Assembly: GCF_051020955.1 (NCBI RefSeq) | Contig: NW_027476256.1 | Span: 310,001 to 374,000 of the forward strand | DNA from: Megalopta genalis | Lineage: Eukaryota > Arthropoda > Insecta > Hymenoptera > Halictidae | Direction of reading: 5' to 3' | Length of the DNA: 64,000 nt | Part shown: one piece after another, positions 52,620-62,575 of the stretch | How the letters are laid out: the number at the start of each line of letters is the position of its first letter | How positions within the stretch are numbered: position 1 is the stretch's first letter | The notes under the pieces: generated by a model | Databases searched by the model: none | What the model saw: the letters and a program-made list of their open reading frames with translations, nothing else | Told to the model about the DNA's origin: nothing | Program-made: the position numbers and the translations under genes

Positions 52620-54538
52620 GCATAAAATCCATGCAAAACACATGATTTAGCTTCAACTCAATGCGATGTAGAAGGTTTAGCTTCGAATCCATGCAAAACA
52701 AATGATTTAGCATCAGATACTTGCGATGTAACTGATATAGCATCAAATGCAGGGGAAACAAACGAGTTAGCATAAAATCCATGCTAACCACATGATTTAG
52801 CTTCAAATCAATGCTATGTAAAAGGTTTAGCTTCAACTCCATGCGACACAAATGATTTGGCTTCAAATCCTTACGATATAAATTATATAGTTTCAAATGC
52901 AGGGGAAGCAAACGAGTTAGCAGCAAATCCATGCAAAACACATGATTGAGCTTCAAATCAATGCTATGTAGAAGGTTCAGCTACAAATCCATGCGTCAAA
53001 TATGGTTTAACTTCAGTTGCTTGGGATATAAGTGATATAGCTTCAAATGGAGACGAAACAAACGAGTTAGCTTCAAATCCATGCGAAACACATGATTTAG
53101 CAGCAAATCAATGCGATGTAGAATGCTTAGCTTCAAACCCACGCGAAACAAATGATTTAGGGTCACATACTTTCGATTTGTGATATAGCTTCAAATGCAG
53201 GAGAAACAAACGAGTTAGCTCCAAATCCATGCGAAACAAACGATTTAGCTTCAAATCAATGCGAAGTAGAAGATTTAGATTCGAATCCATGCGACACACA
53301 TGATTTAGCATCAAATACTTGCGATATAAGTCATATAGCTTCAACTGCATGCGAATCAAACGAGTTAGCTTCAAATCCAAGCGAAGCACATGATTTAGCT
53401 TCAAATCCAAGCGAAACACATGATTTAACTTCAAATTCATGCGAAGTAGAAGGCTTAGCTTCACATCCATGCGAATCGAATGATTTAGCTTCAAATACTT
53501 GTTTTATACACGTTTTAGCTACAACTGCATTCGAAACAAACGAGTTAGTTACAAAACAATGCAAAAAAACATGATTTACCTTCAAATCAATGCGAAGCAG
53601 AAGGCTTAGATTCAAATCTATGCCAATCAAACGGTTTAGCTTCAAATACTTGTGATATACAAGATTTAGCTTGAAGTGCTTGCGAAACAAACGAGTTAAC
53701 TTCAAATTCAAGCGAAACACATGGTTTAGCTTCAAATCAATGCGAAGTAGAAGGCTTAGCATCATATGCATGCGAAACAAATGATTTAGGTTCAGATACT
53801 TGCGATATACGTGATATAGATTCAACTGCAGGCGAAACAAACGAGTTAGCTTCATATACAAGCGAAACCAATGATTTAGCTTTAGATAATTGCGATATAA
53901 GTGATATAGCTTCAAATGCAGACGAAACAAACGAGATAGCATCAAATCAATGCGACACAAATGATTTAGCTTCAGATACTTGCGATATAAGTGATATAGC
54001 TTCCAATGCACGGGAAACAAACGAGTTAGCTTCAAATCCATGCGAAACACATGATTTAGCTGCAAATCAATGCGATGTAGAAGGTATAGCTTCAAGTCAA
54101 AGCGAAACACATGATTAAGCTTCAATACAAAGCGATGTAGAAGGTTTAGCTTCAAATCCATACGAAACAAATGATTTAGGTTCAGATACTTGCGATATAA
54201 GTGTTATAGCTTCAAATGCAGACGAAACAAACGAGTTAGCTTCATATCCAAGCGAAACACATGATTTATCGTCAAATCAATGCGATGTAGAAGGTTTAGC
54301 TTCAAATCCATGCGAAACAAATGATTTAGCTTCAAACACTTGGGATATAAGTGATATACCTTCAAATGCAGACCAAACAAACGAGTTAGCTTCAAATTCT
54401 TGCGAAACACATGATTTAGATGCAAATCACTGCGATGTAGAAGGTTTAGCTTCAAATCCATGCGAATCAAGTGATTTAGCATCAGTTACTTGCGATATTA
54501 GTGACATAGCTTCAAATGCAGGGGAAGCAAACGAGTTA
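52620..54538 (+). repeat. 1919-bp unit, copy 2
   Basis: It follows copy 1 at offset 1919 with few substitutions, for example aaatatgg for aaatacgg near 52998 and atcatatgcatgcg for atcaaatgcatgcg near 53761. The 279-codon frame at 53331-54170 differs from that at 51412-52251 by one residue that I noticed (HMM for HLM). Confidence 0.88.
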
Positions 54539-55010
54539 GCATAAGATCCATGCAAAACAGATGATTTGGCTTCAAATCAATGCGATGTAGAAGGTTTAGC
54601 TTCAAATCCAAGCGAAACAAATGATTTAGTTTCAAACACTTGTGATATAAGTGATATAGCTGCAAATGCAGACGAATCAAACGGGGTAGCTTCAAAATCC
54701 ATGCGATACATAGCTTTTAGCTTCAAATCGATACGATGTAGAAGGTTTAGCTTCAAATCCATGCGAAACAAATGATTTAGCATCAGATACTTGCGATATA
54801 ACTGACATAGCTTCAAATGCAGGGGAAACAAACGAGTTAGCATAAAATCCATGCAAAACACATGATATAGCTTCAACTCAATGCGATGTAGAAGGTTTAG
54901 CTTCGAATCCATGCAAAACAAATGATTTAGCATCAGATACTTGCGATGTAACTGATATAGCATCAAATGCAGGGGAAACAAACGAGTTAGCATAAAATCC
55001 ATGCTAAACA
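54539..55010 (+). repeat. Copy of 50401-50871 closing the nested duplication
   Basis: It begins gcataagatccatgc and follows 50401 onward at offset 4139, with tagcttttagc for tatcttttagt near 54711. It ends where catgctaaacacatg replaces catgctaaccacatg. The order (50.4, 50.7-52.6, 52.6-54.5, 54.5) shows two overlapping unequal exchanges. Confidence 0.82.
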
Positions 55011-58000
55011 CATGATTTGCTTCAAATCAATGCGAAGTACAAGGCTCAGCTTCAAATCCAGGTGGATCAAATGATTCAGCTTCAGACACTTGCGATATAA
55101 GTGATATAGTTTCAAATGCAGACGGAACAAAGGAGCTAGCTTCAAATCTATGCGATGTAGAATGTTTAGCTTCAAATCCATGCGAAACAAATGATTTAAC
55201 TTCAGATACTTGCGATATATGTGTTATAGCTTCAACTGCATGCGAAACAAACGAGTTAGCTTCCAATCCAAGCGAAACACATGATTTTGCTGCAAATCAA
55301 TGCGATGTAGAAGGTTTAGCGTCAAATCCATGCGAAACAAATGATTTAGCATCAGATACTTGCGATATAAGTGATATAGCTTCAAATGCAGGGGAAACAA
55401 ACTAGTTAGCTTCAAATCCATGCGAAACACATGATTTAGCTGCAAATCAATGCAATGAAGAAGTTTTAGCTTCAAATCCATGGGAAACAAATGATTTATC
55501 TTCAGATACTAGCGATATAAGTGATATTGCTTCAAGTGCAGACGAAACAAACGAGTTAGCTTCGAATCCATGCGAAACAAATGATTTAGAAGCAAATCAA
55601 TGCGATGTAGAAGGTTTAGCTTCAAATCCATGCGAAACAAAGGATTTAGGTTCAGATACTTGCGATATAAGTGATATAGCTTCAAATGCAGGAGAAACAA
55701 AAGAGTTAGCTCGAAATCCAAGCGAAACACATGATTTTGTTCAAATCAATGCAAGGAGAAGGCTTAGCTTCAAAACCATGTGAAACAAATGATTTAGCAT
55801 CAGATACTTGCGATATAAGTGATATAGCTTCAAATGCAAGGGGAACAAACGAGTTAGCTTCAAATTCATGCAAAACACATGATTTAAGAGCAAATCAATG
55901 CGATGTAGAAGGTTTAGCTTCAAATTCATGAGAAACAAATGATTTAGCTTCAGATACTAGCGATATATGTGATATTGCTTCAAGTGCAGACGAAACAAAC
56001 GAGTTAGCTTCAAATCCATGCGAAACACATGATTGAACTGCAAATCAACGCGATGTAGAAGGTTTAGCTTCAAATCCGTGCGAAAAAAATGATTTTTCTT
56101 CAAATACTTGCGATACAAGTGATATAACTTCAAATGCAGGCGAAACAAGTTACCTTCAAATCCATGCGACGCAAATGATTTTGCATCAGATACATGCGAT
56201 ATAAGTGATATTGCTTCAAATGCAGGGGAAAGAAACGAGTTAGCAGCAAATCCATGCGAAACACATGATTTAGCTTCAGATACTTGCGATATAAGTGATA
56301 TAGTTTCAAATGCAGACGGAGCAAACGAGCAAGGTTCAAATCTATGCGATGTAGAATGCTTAGCTTCAAATCCATGCGAAACACATGATTTAGATGCAAA
56401 TCAATGCGATGTAGAAGGTTTAGCTTCAAATCCATGCGAATCAAGTGATTTAGCGTCAGTTACTCGCGGTATAAGTGACATCGCTTCAAATGCAGGGGAA
56501 ACAAACGAGTTAGCTTCCAAACCATGCGAAACACATGATTGAGCTTCAAATCAATGCTATGTAGTAGGTTTAGCTTCAAATCCATGCGACACAAATGATT
56601 TAGCTTCAGATACTTGCGATATAAGTGATATAGTTTCAAATGCAGACGGAGCAAACGAGCAAGGTTCAAATCTATGCGATGTAGAATGCTTAGCTTCAAA
56701 TCCATGCGAAACACTTGATTTAGATGCAAATCAATGCGATGTAGAAGGTTTAGCTTCAAATCCATGCGACACAAATGATTTAGCTTCAGATACTTGCGAT
56801 ATAAGTGATATAGTTTCAAATGCAGACGGAACAAACGAGGAAGCTTCAAATCTATGCGATGTAGAATGCTTAGCTTCAAATCCATGTAAAACACATGATT
56901 TAGCAGCAAATCAATGCGATGTAGGAGATTTAGCTTCAAATCCATGCGAAACAAATGATTTAGCATCAGATACTTGCGATATAAGTGATATAGCTTCAAA
57001 TGCAAGGGAAACAAACGAGTTAGCTTCAAATCCAAGCGAAACACATGATTTTGCTGCAAATCAATGCGATGTAGAAGATTTAGCGACAAATCCATGCGAA
57101 ACAAATGATTTAGCATCAGATACTTGCGATATAAATGATATAGCTTCAAATGCAGGGGAAACAAACGAGTTAGCTTCAAATCCATGCGAAATACATGATT
57201 TAGCTGCAAATGAATGCAATGAAGAAAGTTTAGCTTCAAATCCATGGGAAACAAATGATTAGGCTTCAGATACTAGCGATATAAGTGATGTAGCTTAAAA
57301 TGCAGGGGAAACAAACGAGTTAGCTTCAAATTCATGCAAAACACATGATTTAACAGCAAATCAATGCGATGTAGAAGGTTTAGCTTCAAATCCATGCTAA
57401 ACAAATGATTTAGCTTCAAACACTTGGGATATAAGTGATGTAGCTTCAAATGCAGACGAAACAAACGAGTTTGCTCCAAATCCATGCGAAACAAACGATT
57501 TAGCTTCAAATCAATGCGATGTAGAAGGTTTAGCTTCGAATCCATGCGAAACAACTGATTTAGCTTCAAATACTCGGGATATAAGTGATATAGCTTCAAA
57601 TGCAGACGAAAAAGACGAGTAAGCTTCAAATCCATGCGAAACACTGGATTTAGCTGCAAATCAATGCGATGTAGAAGGTTTAACTTCAAATCCATGCGAA
57701 ACAAATGATTAAGCATGAGATACTTGTGATATAATTGATATAGCTTAAAATGAAGGGGAAACAAAAGAGTTAGCTTCAAGTCCATGCGAAACACATGATA
57801 TAGCTTGAAATCAATGCGATTTAGAAGGTTTAGCTTCAAATGCATGCAAAACAAATGATTTAGCATCAGATACTTGCGATATAAGTGTTATAGCTTCAAA
57901 TGCAGGGGAAACAAACGAGTTAGCTTCAAATCCATGCGAAACACATGATTTAGCTGCAAATCAATGCAATGAAGAAGGTTTAGCTTCAGATACTACCGAT

Positions 58001-58200
58001 ATAAGTGATATTGCTTCAAGTGCAGACGAAACAAACGAGTAAGATTCAAATCCATGCGAAACACATGATTTAGCTGCAAATCAATGCGATGTAGAAGGTA
58101 TAACTTCAAGTCAAAGCGAAACACATGATTTAGCATCAGATACTTGCGATATAAGTGTTATAGCTTCAAATGCAGGGGAAACAAACGAGTTAGCTGCAAA
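55011..58200 (+). repeat. Type 2 HOR block with small internal duplications
   Basis: Continuous type 2 monomers. A sub-block with gcagacgga and caaggttcaaatctatg occurs at about 56280-56380 and 56610-56710; a related one (gaggaagcttc) follows at 56790. A one-base-short monomer (ttttgttcaaatcaatgc) lies at 55736 and a gcgaaaaaaatgattttt monomer at 56080. About 57510-57930 recurs at 59370-59790 (offset 1860, 62 monomers). Confidence 0.75.
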
Positions 58201-60120
58201 TCCATGCGAAACACATGTTTCTGCTTCAAATCAAAGCGAAGTAGAAGGCTTATCTTCAAATCCATCCGAAACAAATGGTTTAGCTTGAAATACTCGTGAT
58301 ATACATGATTTAGCTTCAAATGCGGGCGAAACAAACGAGTTAGCTTCAAATCCATGCGATACACATGATTTAACTTCAAATACTTGCGATATGAATGCTG
58401 TAGCTTCAAATGCAGGCGAAACAAACGAGTTAGCTTCAAATCCATGCGATACACATGATTTAACTTCAAATACTTGCGATATGAATGCTGTAGCTTCAAA
58501 TGCAGGCGAAACAAACGAGTTAGCTTCAAATCCAAGCAAAACACATGATTAAGCTTCAAATGCATGCGAAAGGCAAGATTTAGGTTCAAATTCATGCGAA
58601 ACACAGGGTTTAGATTCAAATTCATGCGAAACACAGGGTTTAGATTCAAATTCATGCGAAACAAATGATTTTGCTTCAGTTACTTGCGATATAAGTGATA
58701 TAGCATCAAATGCTGGCGAAACGACCGAGTTAGCTTCAAATCCATGCGAAACACATCATTAAGCTTCAAATGCATGCGAAAGGCAAGATTTAGGTTCAAA
58801 TTCATGCGAAACACAGGGTTTAGATTCAAATTCATGGGAAACAAATGATTTAGCTTCAGATACTTGCGATATAAGTGATATAGCATCAAATGCTGGCGAA
58901 ACGACCGAGTTAGCTTCAAATCCATGCGAAACACATGATTTATCTGCAAATCAATGCGATGTAGAAGGTTTAGCTTCAAATCCATGCGAAACCAATTATT
59001 GAGCTGCAAACACTTGGGATATAGGTGATATAGCTTCAGCTGCATGCGCAACAAACGAGTTAGCTTCAAGTCCATGCGATGTAGAAGGTTTTGCTTCAAA
59101 TCCATGCGAAACAAATGATTTAGCTTCAAACACTTGGGATATAAGTGATGTAGCTTCAAATGCAGACGAAACAAACGAGTTTGCTCCAAATCCATGCGAA
59201 ACAAACGAATTAGCTTCAAATCAATGCGAAGTAGATGGCTTAGCTTCTAATCCATGCGGAACAACTGATTTAGCTTCATATACTTGCGATATAAGTGATA
59301 TAGATTCAAGTGCAGGCGAAACAAACGAGTCAGCTTCATATACAAGCCAAACACATGATTTAGCTTCAAATCAATGCGATGTAGAAGGTTTAGCTTCGAA
59401 TCCATGCGAAACAACTGATTTAGCTTCAAACACTCGGGATATAAGTGATATAGCTTCAAATGCAGACGAAAAAGACGAGTAAGCTTCAAATCCATGCGAA
59501 ACACAGGATTTAGTTGCAAATCAATGCGATGTAGAAGGTTTAGCTTCAAATCCATGCGAAACAAATGATTAAGCATGAGATACTTGTGATATAATTTATA
59601 TAGCTTAAAATGAAGGGGAAACATAAGAGTTAGCTTCAAGTCCATGCGAAACACATGATATAGCTTTAAATCAATGCGATTTAGAAGGTTTAGCTTCAAA
59701 TGCATGCAAAACAAATGATTTAGCATCAGATACTTGCGATATAAGTGTTATAGCTTCAAATGCAGGGGAAACAAACGAGTTAGCTGCAAATCCATGCGAA
59801 ACACATGATTTAGCAGCAAATTAATGCGATGTGGAAGGTTTAGCGTCAAATCCATGCGAAACAAATGATTTAGCTTCAGATACTAGCGATATATGTGATA
59901 TTGCTTCAAGTCCAGACGAAACAAACGAGTTAGTTCCAAATCCATGCGGAACACATGATTGAGCTTAAAATTCATGCGATTTAGAAGGTTTAGCTTCAAA
60001 TCCATGGGAAACAAATGATTGAGCTGCAAACACTTGGGATATAAGTGATATAGCTTCAAATGCAGACGAAACAAACGAGTTTGCTTCAAATCCATGCGAA
60101 ACACATGATTGAACTGCAAA
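58201..60120 (+). repeat. Mixed block: 90-bp doublet, 30-bp doublet, copy 1 of 2789-bp duplication
   Basis: A 90-bp (three-monomer) unit with gcgatatgaatgctgtagc is doubled at about 58350-58530. The single monomer with cacagggtttagattc is doubled at 58605 and 58635. About 58500-59785 recurs at 61290-62575 (offset 2789, 93 monomers less one base). From 59800 it is type 2. Confidence 0.8.
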
Positions 60121-60933
60121 TCAATGCGAAGTAGAAGACTTAGCTTCAAGTCCATGCGAAAGACATAATTTTGTTCAAATCAATGCGAAGTAGAAGATTT
60201 AGCTACAAATCCACACGAATCAAATGGTTTAGCTTCAAATACTTCTGATATACATGATTCAGCTTCAAATGCAGGCGAAACAAACGAGTTAGCTTCAAAT
60301 CCAAGCGAAAAACACGATCTAGCTTCAAATCAATGCGAGGTAGAAGGCTTATCTACAAGTCCATGCGAAAGACATAATTTTGCTACAAATCTATGCGAAG
60401 TAGAAGGCTTATCTTCAAATCCATCCGAATCAAATGGTTTAGCTTCAAATACTCGTGATATACATCATTTAGCTTCAAATGCAGGCGAAACAAACGAGTT
60501 AGCTTCAAATCCAAGCGAAACACATGATCTAGCTTCAAATCAATGCGAAGTAGAAGACTTAGCTTCAAGTCCATGCGAAAGACATAATTTTGTTCAAATC
60601 AATGCGAAGTAGAAGATTTAGCTACAAATCCACACGAATCAAATGGTTTAGCTTCAAATACTTCTGATATACATGATTCAGCTTCAAATGCAGGCGAAAC
60701 AAACGAGTTAGCTTCAAATCCAAGCGAAAAACACGATCTAGCTTCAAATCAATGCGAGGTAGAAGGCTTATCTTCAAGTCCATGCGAAAGACATAATTTT
60801 GCTACAAATCTATGCGAAGTAGAAGGCTTATCTTCAAATCCATCCGAATCAAATGGTTTAGCTTCAAATACTCGTGATATACATCATTTAGCTTCAAATG
60901 CAGGCGAAACAAACGAGTTAGCTTCAAATCCAT
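60121..60933 (+). repeat. 419-bp tandem duplication (14 monomers less one base)
   Basis: Copy 1 is about 60121-60539 and copy 2 about 60540-60933. Each begins tcaatgcgaagtagaagac and contains the one-base-short monomer ttttgttcaaatcaatgcg, then ctacaaatccacacg. They differ at least at cttatctacaagtcc (60350) against cttatcttcaagtcc (60769). The missing base lies in the short monomer. Confidence 0.87.
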
Positions 60934-62575
60934 GCGAAACAAATGATTTAGCATCAGTTACTTGCGATATATCTGATATAGCTTCAAATGCAGGGGAAAC
61001 AAACGAGTTAGCATAAAATCGATGCGAAACATATGATTTAGCTTCAAACACGTGGAATATAAGTGATATAGCTGCAAATGCAGACGAATCAAACAAGTTA
61101 GCTTCAAAATCCTTGCGATACACATCGTTTAGCTTTAAATCCATGCAAAGTAGAAGGCTTAGCTTCAAATCAATTCGAAACAAGTGATTTAGGTTCAGAT
61201 ACTTGCGATATAAGTGATATAGCTTCAAAAGCAGCCGAAACTAACGAGTTACCTTCAAATCCATTCGACCCAAATGATTTAACTTCAAATACTTGCGATA
61301 TGAATGCTGTAGCTTCAAATGCAGGCGAAGCAAACGAGTTAGCTTCAAATCCAAGCAAAACACATGATTAAGCTTCAAATGCATGCGAAAGGCAAGATTT
61401 AGGTTCAAATTCATGTAAAACACAGGGTTTAGATTCAAATTCATGCGAAACAAATGATTTTGCTTCAGTTACTTGCGATATAAGTGATATAGCATCAAAT
61501 GCTGGCGAAACGACCGAGTTAGCTTCAAATCCATGCGAAACACATCATTAAGCTTCAAATGCATGCGAAAGGCAAGATTTAGGTTCAAATTCATGCGAAA
61601 CACAGGGTTTAGATTCAAATTCATGCGAAACAAATGATTCAGCTTCAGATACTTGCGATATAAGTGATATAGCATCAAATGCTGGCGAAACGACCGAATT
61701 AGCTTCAGCTGCATGCGAAACACATGATTTAGCTGCAAATCAATGCGATGTAGAAGGTTTAGCTTCAAATCCATGCGAAACCAATTATTGAGCTGCAAAC
61801 ACTTGGGATATACGTGATATAGCTTCAGCTGCATGCGAAACAAACGAGTTAGCTTCAAGTCCATGCGATGTAGAAGGTTTTGCTTCAAATCCATGCGAAA
61901 CAAATGATTTAGCTTCAAACACTTGGGATATAAGTGATGTAGCTTCAAATGCAGACGAAACAAACGAGTTTGCTCCAAATCCATGCGAAACAAACGATTT
62001 AGCTTCAAATCAATGCGAAGTAGATGGCTTAGCTTCTAATCCATGCGGAACAACTGATTTAGCTTCATATACTTGCGATATAAGTGATATAGATTCAAGT
62101 GCAGGCGAAACAAACGAGTCAGCTTCATATACAAGCGAGACACATGATTTAGCTTCAAATCAATGCGATGTAGAAGGTTTAGCTTCGAATCCATGCGAAA
62201 CAACTGATTTAGCTTCAAATACTCGGGATATAAGTGATATAGCTTCAAATGCAGACGAAAAAGACGAGTAAGCTTCAAATCCATGCGAAACACTGGATTT
62301 AGTTGCAAATCAATGCGATGTAGAAGGTTTAGCTTCAAATCCATGCGAAACAAATGATTAAGCATGAGATACTTGTGATATAATTGATATAGCTTAAAAT
62401 GAAGGGGAAACAAAAGAGTTAGCTTCAAGTTCATGCGAAACACATGATACAGCTTGAAATCAATGCGATTTAGAAGGTTTAGCTTCAAATGCATGCAAAA
62501 CAAATGATTTAGCATCAGATACTTGCGATATAAGTGTTATAGCTTCTAATGCAGGGGAAACAAACGAGTTAGCTT
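60934..62575 (+). repeat. Type 2 lead-in and copy 2 of the 2789-bp duplication
   Basis: 60940-61130 resembles 18.99-19.17 kb (gatatatctgatatagc, gcataaaatcgatgcg). 61241-61453 matches 42667-42879, and 61290-62575 matches 58500-59785. Differences include tcagctgcatgcg for tcaaatccatgcg near 61706 and ggatatacgtgat for ggatataggtgat near 61806. Confidence 0.8.
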
